Part shown: piece by piece, positions 25,746 through 33,877 of the stretch
Position numbering within the stretch: the stretch's first letter is position 1
Layout of the letters: the number at the start of each line of letters is the position of its first letter
Source of the DNA: Nonomuraea harbinensis
GTDB taxonomy: Bacteria; Actinomycetota; Actinomycetes; Streptosporangiales; Streptosporangiaceae
Direction: 5' to 3'
DNA length: 64,000 nt
NCBI RefSeq assembly: GCF_019396385.1
Contig: NZ_JAHKRN010000044.1
Location: 1 to 64,000 of the forward strand
Notes under the pieces: model-generated
The model's input: only the letters and a program-made list of their open reading frames with translations
Database searches by the model: none
Told to the model about the DNA's origin: nothing
Made by a program: the position numbers and the translations under genes

Positions 25746-28001
25746 ATGATGGCCACACTTTCGGTTCTCCTCCATCAGATCGACAACGGAACCGTGCTGC
25801 TTCCCGAATTCCAACGCGGCTACGTATGGAACCGTGACCAGGTGCGCGGCCTCATGCGGTCGCTCTACAAGGGGTACCCGGTGGGTGGCCTGCTGCTGTG
25901 GGAGACCGAGCCGGACATGGCATCGGTAAGGGGAAGCACTCCTGATGGAGGCATTCGCCGGCTGCTGCTCGACGGCCAGCAGCGCATCACCTCCCTGTAC
26001 GGGGTCATGCGCGGAAAGCCGCCCGCCTTCTTCGAAGGAGACGCCTCGGTCTTCACCGGGCTGCGGTTCAACGTGGAGGACGAGACCTTCGAGTTCTACG
26101 GCCCCGCGAAGATGCGTGACGATCCCCGGTGGGTTGACGTGAGCAGGCTCTTCATCGAAGGACTTGGCCCCTACATCGCGGAGTTCAGCCCGTTCGCCGA
26201 CAAGCTCTCCATCTACATCGACCGGTTGAACAGGCTGAAGAACCTGGAGAACCGGGCGTTCCACGAAGAAAAGATCACGGGTCACGACAAAGATGTCGAC
26301 GTCGTCGTCGACATCTTCAACCGGGTCAACTCGGGCGGCACCGCGCTGTCCAAAGGCGACCTCGCCCTGGCCAAGATCTGCGCTCAGTGGCCCTCGGCCA
26401 GGCAGGTGATGCGCGAGCATCTGGAGAGTTGGCGACAGGCGGGCTTTGACTTTTCGCTCGACTGGCTGTTGCGCAACGCCACTGCGGTCGCCACGGGGCG
26501 AGCGGTGTTCACGGCCCTCGACTCCGTCCCTGCCGCTGAGTTCGAGTCGGCGCTGACGAAGTCCGTCAACTACATCGGCAACTTCCTGGATGCCGTGTCA
26601 GGGAGGCTGGGGCTGGATCATGACCAGGTGCTCATGGGCCGTTACGCCATCCCAGTCATCTCCCGCCACCTCCAGCTGACGCCGGGCGGGCGTTTTCTGG
26701 ATACCGCTCACCGGGATCGCGTGCTTTTCTGGTACATCCATTCCGCCCTGTGGGGCCGCTTCGCGGGCTCCACGGAGACGCTGCTCGCCCAGGACTACGA
26801 GATCGTGGAACGCTCGGGCATCGACGGGCTGATCACCGCGCTGGAGCGATGGCGCGGGGGAAACCTGGAGATCCAGTCGCACGACTTCGAAGGATCCACA
26901 CGTGGTTCGCGCTTCTACCCTCTGCTCTACATGCTCACCAGGGTGAAAAGCGCCCGAGATCTCGGCAGCGGTCTCGAACTACGCGCAGAGATGCTGGGAA
27001 AGCTCACTTCGCTTCAGGTCCACCACATCTTCCCGAAGGCACTGCTGTACCGAGCGGGCTACGACCGGGTCCAAGTGAACGCGATCGCCAACTTCTGCTT
27101 CCTGACACAGGACACCAATCTGATGATCAGCAAGCGCGCTCCTGCGGACTACTTCGCAGAGGCGGAGGCGAAGCACCCCGGTATTCTCGCATCGCAGTGG
27201 ATCCCCACCGATCCGGAGCTTTGGCGCCCCGAGCGCTACCTCGACTTCCTGGAGGCTCGCCGGCATCTCCTCGCTGAGGCCGCGCAGTCCTTCCTCGCCG
27301 AACTTCGCAGGGGCGTCCACTCGGCGAGCGACGATCTGAGGCCCATGACGGTGGTGGCGGACGAACAGGACGACGTCCGTTCCGCTCAGATCAAAGCCAT
27401 GGTGGAGGAGATGAGACGGCTGGGCTACGCCGAGCCCGCACTCGACAGCGAACTCGCCGACCCCGTGACCGGCAGGGCTCTGGCCATTGCCGAAGCGTAT
27501 TGGCCCGACGGCCTGCAGGTAGGACAGGGCAAGCCCGTGGTGCTGGAACTGGACCCGGCCGCCGCCGACCTGCCGAAACTGGAGGAGCTCGGCTATGAGG
27601 TGTTCACCTCGGTCGATTCTCTGCTCGGCTACGCGGTTAGGCGCAACGAGGCCACCTCTGGGAAGGAACCGGTCGAAGACGAGCCCCAGCCGTCTGCTCC
27701 GGCCTCAACCACCGACTTCGACAGGGCGATGCGACTCGTCTACGAGCGGGCCCGGAATGAGGCCGGCTATCCCGCCACCTACTTCCTGAGCATGCTCGCC
27801 GAGCACGGCGGCCTCGCTACGGCGCGGAAGCTTCTGCACTCGCCGGCAGTGTCGGATGGGTTCGCGGCGCTCGGGGAGAGAGGGCGTCTAGATCTGACTG
27901 TCGAGGCGCAGGTGATCGATCCGCGCTTCGAGGGACTCTTCACACCAGATGAGATCGAGATCGCGCACCATCGGCTGCAGCAGTTCGGTTACGGCGGTTA
28001 G
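25746..28001 (+). CDS. DUF262/HNH nuclease, single-chain GmrSD-like restriction factor
   Basis: A 751-residue protein. The N-terminal DUF262 (ParB/Srx-like) domain shows LLPEFQRGYVW (18-28) and LLLDGQQRITSLY (74-86), whose Asp-Gly-Gln-Gln-Arg is the nucleotide-dependent active motif. An HNH/DUF1524-type region has QVHHIFPKALL (His426-His427) followed by N-x-x-N-F and TN-ISKR residues. This order matches GmrSD type IV enzymes that cut modified phage DNA. Two extra modules follow: one around 560-640 and a conserved FDRAMRLVYERARNEAGYPATYFLSML domain (658-751) found at the end of many actinobacterial proteins. ATG 25749 is an alternative start. A defence role is likely. Confidence 0.88.
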   Translation: MMATLSVLLHQIDNGTVLLPEFQRGYVWNRDQVRGLMRSLYKGYPVGGLLLWETEPDMASVRGSTPDGGIRRLLLDGQQRITSLYGVMRGKPPAFFEGDASVFTGLRFNVEDETFEFYGPAKMRDDPRWVDVSRLFIEGLGPYIAEFSPFADKLSIYIDRLNRLKNLENRAFHEEKITGHDKDVDVVVDIFNRVNSGGTALSKGDLALAKICAQWPSARQVMREHLESWRQAGFDFSLDWLLRNATAVATGRAVFTALDSVPAAEFESALTKSVNYIGNFLDAVSGRLGLDHDQVLMGRYAIPVISRHLQLTPGGRFLDTAHRDRVLFWYIHSALWGRFAGSTETLLAQDYEIVERSGIDGLITALERWRGGNLEIQSHDFEGSTRGSRFYPLLYMLTRVKSARDLGSGLELRAEMLGKLTSLQVHHIFPKALLYRAGYDRVQVNAIANFCFLTQDTNLMISKRAPADYFAEAEAKHPGILASQWIPTDPELWRPERYLDFLEARRHLLAEAAQSFLAELRRGVHSASDDLRPMTVVADEQDDVRSAQIKAMVEEMRRLGYAEPALDSELADPVTGRALAIAEAYWPDGLQVGQGKPVVLELDPAAADLPKLEELGYEVFTSVDSLLGYAVRRNEATSGKEPVEDEPQPSAPASTTDFDRAMRLVYERARNEAGYPATYFLSMLAEHGGLATARKLLHSPAVSDGFAALGERGRLDLTVEAQVIDPRFEGLFTPDEIEIAHHRLQQFGYGG

Positions 28002-28079
28002 CGAGCCGAGCGCGGGCGAGATCGTCAAAGGGCCTACGCGGTCCCCCGCCGGCGCTCTCGCAGACCCGGTGAGCTCCAG

Positions 28080-28553
28080 TCATGGGAGAGGTAGAAGCGC
28101 CCACACGATCTTTCCGCCGGCCAGTTCGCCTCCCTTCGGAAATCGGTAGCCCCACCTTTTCGCCAGCGCGGCCACGATTTCCAGGCCGCGCCCGTTGATG
28201 GACTCGACGCCGACGGACTGCTGCTTCGGCGCGCCCTGACCGCCATCCCACACTTCGATGATCAGCTCGTACGCCAGCTGGGTCATGAGGATGCGAATCA
28301 GCGACTCGGAGGAGAGGACTACCCCCATCCTCGTCCGGTTGTCCTGGAAGCCCAGTGCGTTGACCGAGTTCGTCACCAGCTCGGAGACAATCAATTGGGC
28401 ATCGTCCACGAACTCGTCGTCCTTGTGGCCCCAGCCGCGCAACGTGGCCGCGACATACGCGCGAGAAATCCACACCGCATTCGGGAGCGCGACGAGAGTC
28501 AGGGAATTGCAGGGCTGGTCCAGATATGGGCTTGCGTCAAGCATTTCAGGCAT
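28080..28553 (-). CDS. ATP-binding protein of the HATPase_c_2 (anti-sigma/RsbW-like) family
   Basis: A 157-residue GHKL-type ATPase domain. DDAQLIVSELVTNSVNAL is the N-box, EVWDGGQGAPK the G1 box and INGRGLEIVAALAKRWGYR the G2 region. Such small proteins act as anti-sigma kinases or, in streptomycetes, as the ATPase member of the whiJ-type clusters. The ATG at 28553 is supported by GGAAGGGC ten bases upstream and by the usual length of the family. It is divergent from an XRE/DUF5753 plus DUF397 pair, the arrangement typical of those clusters. Confidence 0.85.
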   Translation of the reverse strand: MPEMLDASPYLDQPCNSLTLVALPNAVWISRAYVAATLRGWGHKDDEFVDDAQLIVSELVTNSVNALGFQDNRTRMGVVLSSESLIRILMTQLAYELIIEVWDGGQGAPKQQSVGVESINGRGLEIVAALAKRWGYRFPKGGELAGGKIVWALLPLP

Positions 28554-28642
28554 GATGAGTGCCCTTCCAGGTGCTCCAGTGGTTCGCTTGCTCAATGTCC
28601 TACGAAAAAGGACCAGGCAGCGGTCGAATCTGGAGACGTATA

Positions 28643-28670
28643 GTGACCGTGTGTTTCGTACCGCGGTCAC
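28643..28670. promoter_or_regulatory. Inverted repeat between the divergent HATPase and XRE genes
   Basis: GTGACCG (28643-28649) and CGGTCAC (28664-28670) are inverted repeats 14 bp apart in the 174-bp divergent spacer. A TATAGT hexamer overlaps the left arm (28639-28644) and may be a -10 box for the XRE gene. The XRE protein itself is the natural candidate for binding. Confidence 0.45.
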
Positions 28671-28727
28671 ACACTCCACAATCTGACCGCGAAATCAGCA
28701 CAAGAGGTCACACCTGGAGGGAAGAAC

Positions 28728-29555
28728 GTGAGTCTTGAGGGCGATCCAAGCAAATCGGCAGGAGAACGGTTCGCGGCCGACCTCGTCAGACTACGCTCGG
28801 AGAATCGGCTGTCTCAGATACGCCTCGCGACCCGCCTCCAAGTGGATCGATCCCTCATCAGCCACATAGAGCGCGGTAAGAAGACCCCGACCGTGGATAT
28901 CGCCGAACGCCTGGACGACATATTCGGCCTGGACAAACACTTCGTGGGCGTCTTCGAGCGCATCCGCCTCGAACGAGGAGCCCGCGGCTGGATCATCCAG
29001 TGGAGAGAGGTCGAGAGCCGAGCTCTCGTCATCCAGTCTTGGGACCCCCTCCTCGTCCCCGGCCTCTTCCAGACGATGACCTATGCCCGAGCGCTGTTCC
29101 AGGCCAGCCCGACCATTCCCGCCGAACTGGTCGATATAGAAGTGCAGACCCGCATACAACGGTCAGACATTCTCAGCAGGAAAGACCCGCCGAAAATCAT
29201 TGCGCTTCTCGAAGAGGCGGTGCTCCATCGGCCGATCGGGGGTGGTGACATTCTGTGCGACCAACTGATTCACCTCAGGGCCGTTGCCCAGCTCCCCAAT
29301 GTGGTGGTGCAGGTAGTGCCAACACAGGCAGGCTGTGGTCCCGGCCTCATGAGCGCGTTCGCCTTGGCACGGTTGCCGAATGGGGCGGATGTCATCACCG
29401 TAGACAGTAGCCTTGCCGGTCAAACTACGATGGAACCGCGCTCTGTGGAGGAAATCAAGCAGCGGTTCGACGTCATCAGGGCGGACGCGCTACCCAAGGG
29501 ACAGTCCCTGACCGTGATCGAGGAAGCGATAGAACGATGGACGAGCAGGCAGTGA
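28728..29555 (+). CDS. XRE-family regulator with DUF5753 domain (WhiJ-like)
   Basis: A 275-residue regulator. Residues 18-75 form an XRE helix-turn-helix (NRLSQIRLATRLQVDRSLISHIERGKKTPT). From about 95 the DUF5753 effector domain begins with the expected motif around QSWDPLLVPGLFQTMTYARAL and ends FDVIRADALPKGQS-I. It starts with GTG and GGAGGGAAG precedes it. Its 3' end overlaps the DUF397 gene by 19 bp. In Streptomyces such pairs control development and antibiotic production, with the DUF397 partner modulating DNA binding. Confidence 0.92.
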   Translation: MSLEGDPSKSAGERFAADLVRLRSENRLSQIRLATRLQVDRSLISHIERGKKTPTVDIAERLDDIFGLDKHFVGVFERIRLERGARGWIIQWREVESRALVIQSWDPLLVPGLFQTMTYARALFQASPTIPAELVDIEVQTRIQRSDILSRKDPPKIIALLEEAVLHRPIGGGDILCDQLIHLRAVAQLPNVVVQVVPTQAGCGPGLMSAFALARLPNGADVITVDSSLAGQTTMEPRSVEEIKQRFDVIRADALPKGQSLTVIEEAIERWTSRQ

Positions 29556-29761
29556 GTCTCGACGGCGCGGAATGGCGCAAGGCCACCGCGAGCGGCGACA
29601 ACGGCGGCCAGTGCGTTGAAGTCGCCACCAACCTTCCTGGCGTTGTCGCCGTCCGAGACAGCAAGAACCCGACCGGCCCGGCTCTCGTCTTCACCCCAGG
29701 AGAGTGGAACGTCTTCCTGAATGGAGCCAAGCGAGGGGAGTTCGATCTCACCCGCCCGTGA
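29537..29761 (+). CDS. DUF397 protein, partner of the XRE/DUF5753 regulator
   Basis: A 74-residue protein with the full DUF397 signature: EWRKATASGDNGGQCVEVATN, VVAVRDSKNPTGPALVFTPGEWNVFLNGAKRGEFDL. It begins inside the regulator gene (19-bp overlap), so translation is coupled. It probably binds the DUF5753 domain. A second DUF397 gene lies 4.3 kb upstream without a partner. Confidence 0.92.
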   Translation: MDEQAVSLDGAEWRKATASGDNGGQCVEVATNLPGVVAVRDSKNPTGPALVFTPGEWNVFLNGAKRGEFDLTRP

Positions 29762-29797
29762 CCGCCGGCGAGGTGAAGAGCCCGTGGCCATGCATCG

Positions 29798-30541
29798 CTA
29801 GCGCAGGTAGCTGGCGCCGTTCAGGTCGATGATGGTGCCGCTGGCCCACTCCGCCTCCGGCGAGGCCAGGTACACGACGGCGGCGGCGATCTCCTCCGGG
29901 CGGGCCACGCGGCCGAACGGGCTCTGGGCGCGGATCTCGTCGCCCCTGGGCGGTTTGAGGTGCTCGTTCGTCATGTCCGTCTCGACGAAGCCCGGCGCGA
30001 CCGCCGCCACCGCGATACCCTCCGGCGCCAGGGACACCGCGAGCGACTGGGTGAGCGCGTTCAGGCCCGCCTTGCTGGCGCCGTACGCGGGACTGTCGGG
30101 CTCGCCGCGGAAGGCGCCGCGCGAGGAGACGTTGACAATGCGACCGCCCCGCGGCATGTGGGGGAGCGCGCACCAGATCATGTTCGCCGCGCCGGCCAGG
30201 TTGAGGTCGAGCGTCCGGCGCCAGGCCGCCTGCCACTCCTCGTAGGTGAGGTCCGTGACCGGGTGGTGCAGGAACACGCCGGCGTTGTTGACCAGCACGT
30301 CGATGCCGCCCAGGGCGGTCGCCGCCTCGTCCACGACGCGGCGCACCGCCTCCGGGTCGGCCAGGTCCGCCTGGACGACCGCGTGTCCCTCGCCCGGCAG
30401 CTCGTCCAGCAGCCCGGAGGCGAGGGCGGGGGAGTCGCGGTGGTGGACCGCCACCCGGTCACCCAGCTCCGCGAACGCCGTCGCGACGGCCCGCCCGATC
30501 CCCCGGGACGCCCCGGTGACGAGAACCGCCCGGCTCACCAT
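29798..30541 (-). CDS. Short-chain dehydrogenase/reductase
   Basis: A 247-residue classical SDR. TGASRGIG (9-16) binds NAD(P), VLVNNAG is near 85, a catalytic Ser lies in NVSSRGAF, and YGASK gives the Tyr/Lys pair. The C-terminus ASGTIIDLNGASYL is typical of FabG-like enzymes. The ATG at 30541 lies inside the end of the aldo-keto reductase gene (7-bp overlap), so the two are one operon. The substrate is unknown; two carbonyl reductases in tandem suggest stepwise reduction of a sugar or ketone. Confidence 0.92.
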   Translation of the reverse strand: MVSRAVLVTGASRGIGRAVATAFAELGDRVAVHHRDSPALASGLLDELPGEGHAVVQADLADPEAVRRVVDEAATALGGIDVLVNNAGVFLHHPVTDLTYEEWQAAWRRTLDLNLAGAANMIWCALPHMPRGGRIVNVSSRGAFRGEPDSPAYGASKAGLNALTQSLAVSLAPEGIAVAAVAPGFVETDMTNEHLKPPRGDEIRAQSPFGRVARPEEIAAAVVYLASPEAEWASGTIIDLNGASYLR

Positions 30542-31512
30542 CGGTCGTGCACCTGCGGACGGATGAGCTCGTCGTACACGTCGCGTACGGCCTGGAGGGT
30601 CTCCGGCGGGAGGGGCGGGAGCGCGGCCGCGGCGGCGTTGGCGGCGGCCTGGGCCGGGTTGCGGGCGCCCGGGATGACGACGGACACGCCGGGCTGGTCG
30701 AGGATCCAGCGCAGCGCGAACTGCGCCATCGTCGCCCCCTCGGGCACCAGCGGGGCCAGCCGCCGCACCGCCTCCAGGCCGGTGCGGAAGTCCACGCCGG
30801 AGAACGTCTCGCCCACGTCGAACGACTCGCCGTGGCGGTTGAAGGTGCGGTGGTCGTCGGGCGCGAACGTGGTGTTCTCGTCGTACCGGCCCGACAGCAG
30901 GCCGCTGGCCAGCGGCACCCGGGCGATGATGCCGACACCCGCCTCGCGGGCCGCGGGCAGCACCCGCTCCAGCGGCTTGAGCCGGAACGCGTTCAGGATG
31001 ATCTGCACCGTCGCCACGCCCGGCCGGGCGATCGCCGTCAGCGCCTCCTCGCACGTCTCCACGCTCACCCCGTACGCGGCGATCTTCCCCTCCGAGACCA
31101 GCGTGTCGAGCGCGTCGAACACCGCGTCGGACGAGTACACCGGCGTGGGCGGGCAGTGCAGCTGCACCAGGTCGACGGTGTCGACGCCGAGGTTGCGGCG
31201 GGAGCGCTCGTTCCAGGCGCGGAAGTTGGCCATCACGTAGTTCTCCGGCACCTGGTCCATCCGGCGGCCCATCTTGGTGGCCACCGTGAGGTCCGGGTGG
31301 GCCTTGGCGAACCGGCCGACGATCTGCTCGCTGCGGCCGTCGCCGTAGACGTCGGCGGTGTCGATGAACGTCACCCCGTCGCCGGCCGCCGCCGAGAGCG
31401 TCGCGATCGCGTCGTCCTCGCTCACCTGCCCCCAGTCGGCCCCGAGCTGCCACGCTCCCAGCCCCACCACGCCGACTCGCCGTCCGGTGTGTCCCAACAC
31501 ACGCTGTTCCAT
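30535..31512 (-). CDS. Aldo/keto reductase
   Basis: A 325-residue (beta/alpha)8 reductase. GDGVTFIDTADVYGDGRSEQIVG provides Asp and Tyr, TKMGRR the Lys, and LVQLHCPP the His position of the catalytic tetrad. The NADPH-binding end reads VVIPGARNPAQAAANA. It belongs to the AKR group that acts on small aldehydes and sugars. It overlaps the SDR gene downstream by 7 bp. The region upstream holds a short inverted repeat (GCATA-6-TATGC, 31527-31542) close to the start. Confidence 0.92.
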   Translation of the reverse strand: MEQRVLGHTGRRVGVVGLGAWQLGADWGQVSEDDAIATLSAAAGDGVTFIDTADVYGDGRSEQIVGRFAKAHPDLTVATKMGRRMDQVPENYVMANFRAWNERSRRNLGVDTVDLVQLHCPPTPVYSSDAVFDALDTLVSEGKIAAYGVSVETCEEALTAIARPGVATVQIILNAFRLKPLERVLPAAREAGVGIIARVPLASGLLSGRYDENTTFAPDDHRTFNRHGESFDVGETFSGVDFRTGLEAVRRLAPLVPEGATMAQFALRWILDQPGVSVVIPGARNPAQAAANAAAAALPPLPPETLQAVRDVYDELIRPQVHDRW

Positions 31513-31814
31513 AGGCAGTCACTCTGGCATATGGACGTATGCGAGGGCATGCCGGAGCGCGGTGTTGACGATCGCGTGACTGTATAGTACAAGCCCAGCG
31601 CCACCAGATCCGGCAACCGGGATGGTCGCCGGTTCGATGCACGCCCCCATCATGGAAAACCATCAGCTCGGCGCGCCATGTGGGCGCATATTCGTGGTGT
31701 GTCCGATGGGAATTCCCCACCGATATTTTGCTGAATGGAGCGGCCTGCTTTCGCTGTTCCTCTATCGAAACGGGTATGCCTGCTTTCGACCGATTTCTAT
31801 CAGGGGGAGCGGAA
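31513..31814. other. Divergent intergenic region between the reductase operon and the beta-helix gene
   Basis: About 300 bp, more AT-rich than its surroundings, especially 31675-31800. It contains GCATA-6-TATGC at 31527-31542. No convincing gene: frames that enter from upstream of 31815 on the plus strand lack a ribosome-binding site. TTGACG and TATAGT at 31564-31587 are only 12 bp apart and not a standard promoter. Confidence 0.5.
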
Positions 31815-32780
31815 ATGAGTCCGATCGTCGGAACAGCGGCGAATCCTGGAACAGCGGGCGTCACCGGGGAGAGCGAGCAGTGGAATGGCGTCCTAGGTGT
31901 CAGCAGGGCGAACGGGCACGCCGGCGTGGCCGGAGTGAATGAGCGAGGCGGCAACGGAATCTACGGCCGTGGCACCGGAAACGGTGTCTGGGGGCACGGC
32001 TACGCCCACGCCAACGCGATCGGCGTCGTCGGAGTCAGCGATCACAACGACGGCGTGGCCGGGATCTCGCAGACCACCGGGAAGTCCGGTGTCCTCGGTG
32101 TCCACCATGGTCAGAATGGTCAGGGCGTGTGGGGACAGGCGAACAAAGGCCGGGGCGTCGTCGGCCTGAGCCAGACGGGAACCGGCGTGTACGGCAGGTC
32201 CGAGGCGGACGAGGGAGTTCGGGGTGAATCCCTGAACCGGCACCATGGCGGAGTCGTCGGAATCAGTCGGGCGGTGGGCGGTCACGGTGTCTACGGCACC
32301 TGTGACGAGGGCACCGGAGTCATCGCCGTGACGAAGAGAGGGACCGCGCTCTTTGCGAAGGCGGACGCGGGAAAAGCGGGGCATTTTCAAGGCGATATCG
32401 AGGTCACCGGGATCATCCGAAACGCCGACCTGCAGGCGCGGCTTGACCAGGCCCAGCAGAAAGTGGCCGAACTGGAGCGTAAGCTCATGGCTCTGCAGGC
32501 CCAGCTGAACGAATTCAGCTCCAACATCAATACCCGGGTGTCGAATTGCGAGACGCAGATCAGAGGCCTTGCGCTTTATTCGCATTCACATGAGTTGGCC
32601 AGGAAAGGGGCGGAAGCTGACAGGGCCGTCGCCGACGCGGAAGAAGTGAGCCTGTCGCCGTCTCTGATGCTGTCCAACGGTCACGAGCCGTCGCTCACCC
32701 TTCCGGAAGAACCGCTGGTCGGCGCTTCGATGGGAGCCGGTGCCAACCAGTCCCAGCACGAACAGGACCAGCCTGAGTAA
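31815..32780 (+). CDS. Glycine-rich beta-helix-like repeat protein with coiled-coil tail
   Basis: A 321-residue protein without signal peptide. Residues 5-195 consist of about a dozen repeats of 13-18 residues built on GVxGxS or G-x-G-V-x-G (GVLGVS, GVAGVN, GVWGHG, GVVGVS, GVAGIS, GVLGVH, GVVGLS, GVYGRS, GVRGES, GVVGIS, GVYGTC). They resemble the beta-helical shafts of phage tail fibres or YadA-type heads. ADLQARLDQAQQKVAELERKLMALQ (about 205-240) is a coiled coil likely to trimerise. A Pro/Ser/Glu-rich tail follows. GGGGAGCGGAA precedes the ATG; 31776 is an alternative start. Function unknown. Confidence 0.75.
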   Translation: MSPIVGTAANPGTAGVTGESEQWNGVLGVSRANGHAGVAGVNERGGNGIYGRGTGNGVWGHGYAHANAIGVVGVSDHNDGVAGISQTTGKSGVLGVHHGQNGQGVWGQANKGRGVVGLSQTGTGVYGRSEADEGVRGESLNRHHGGVVGISRAVGGHGVYGTCDEGTGVIAVTKRGTALFAKADAGKAGHFQGDIEVTGIIRNADLQARLDQAQQKVAELERKLMALQAQLNEFSSNINTRVSNCETQIRGLALYSHSHELARKGAEADRAVADAEEVSLSPSLMLSNGHEPSLTLPEEPLVGASMGAGANQSQHEQDQPE

Positions 32781-32881
32781 CACACCAGCCAGAAGATCCG
32801 GGCGCCGGACTCCAGGAGGGGAGATCAACCTGATGGGGCGTGGACCGGCGAACGGCCGACCGGAGATGCCGGCGACAGGAA

Positions 32882-33877
32882 TCAGGCGGACTCGCGGATC
32901 ACCAGCTCGGTCGGCAGCACCACCGGCTGGGGCTTCTCGGCGCCGTCGAGCCGGGCCAGCAGCAGGTTGATGGTCGCGTTCGCCATCTCCGCCAGCGGCT
33001 GCCTGATCGTCGTGAGCGGCGGGAGGGTGGAGGTGGCCACCGAGGAGTCGTCGAAGCCGCCCACCGCCACGTCGTCCGGCACCCGCCGGCCCGCCGCGCG
33101 CAGGGTCGTCAGGGCGCCGGCCGCCATCAGGTCGGAGGCGACGAACACCGCGTCGAGGTCAGGGGTGCGCTCCAGCAGCTCGGCCATCGCCCGCTCGCCG
33201 CTGGCCTGGGTCCAGTCGCCGTGCGCGATGAGCTTCTTGGACGCCTTGCGGCCCAGCACGTCGGCGAAGCCCTCCAGACGCTGGATGCCGCCGGGGGTGT
33301 CCATCGGGCCGGTGATCATGGCGATCCGCTTGTGGCCCCGGCTCACCAGGTATTCGGTCATCTGCCGGGCGCCCAGGCGATCGTCCGCGGCCGCGTACGG
33401 GATGACGTTCTCGCGCCCGATGACCGCGCCGCACGAGACGGCGGGGGCGGCGGCGGCGAGCGCGTCGGCCAGCGGGTCGCCCGCGTGGGTCGTCACCAGG
33501 AGCACGCCGTCGGCGTGGCCGCCGCGCACGTAGCGCACCACCCGGTCGCGGTCGCCCTCGTTGCCGGCGAGCATCATCACCAGCGAGATGTCGCGCTCGG
33601 CCAGGCGGCGGATCGCCACCCGGATGAGGGTGCTGTAGTTGGGGTCCTCGAACAGCATCTGGTCCGGCTCCGACAGCACCATGGCCACGGAGCCGGTGCG
33701 CTGGGTGACCAGGCTGCGGGCGGCGCGGTTGACGACGTAGCCGGTCTCGGTGATGGCCCGCTCGATCGCGGCCCGCGCGGCCGGGCTGACGTAGCGGTCG
33801 CCGTTGAGCAGCCTGGACACCGTGCCGCGGGACACGCCCGCGGCCGCGGCGACGTCGTGGATGGTAGGGCGCTTCAT
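32882..33877 (-). CDS. LacI-family transcriptional regulator of the galactan locus
   Basis: A 331-residue LacI regulator. The HTH is at the very N-terminus (TIHDVAAAAGVSRGTVSRLLNG), with the hinge near residue 50 and a periplasmic-binding-type sugar domain from 60 on, ending in a typical RESA tail. It is the last gene of the ABC transporter operon, overlapping the permease by ATGA. It probably binds the two identical 16-bp palindrome-like sites at 36966 and 37069 and releases them when galactan-derived oligosaccharide is present. Neighbouring GH42 and GH53 enzymes support that assignment. Confidence 0.92.
   Translation of the reverse strand: MKRPTIHDVAAAAGVSRGTVSRLLNGDRYVSPAARAAIERAITETGYVVNRAARSLVTQRTGSVAMVLSEPDQMLFEDPNYSTLIRVAIRRLAERDISLVMMLAGNEGDRDRVVRYVRGGHADGVLLVTTHAGDPLADALAAAAPAVSCGAVIGRENVIPYAAADDRLGARQMTEYLVSRGHKRIAMITGPMDTPGGIQRLEGFADVLGRKASKKLIAHGDWTQASGERAMAELLERTPDLDAVFVASDLMAAGALTTLRAAGRRVPDDVAVGGFDDSSVATSTLPPLTTIRQPLAEMANATINLLLARLDGAEKPQPVVLPTELVIRESA

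Noticed and set aside
31564..31587. TTGACG ... TATAGT promoter candidate upstream of the beta-helix gene
   Set aside because: The spacer is only 12 bp, far from the 16-18 bp needed.
29798..31954. 718-codon frame that would fuse upstream sequence to the SDR
   Set aside because: Only the part from 30541 is SDR-like; upstream it runs through the aldo-keto reductase in a wrong frame with Arg/Gly-rich text.
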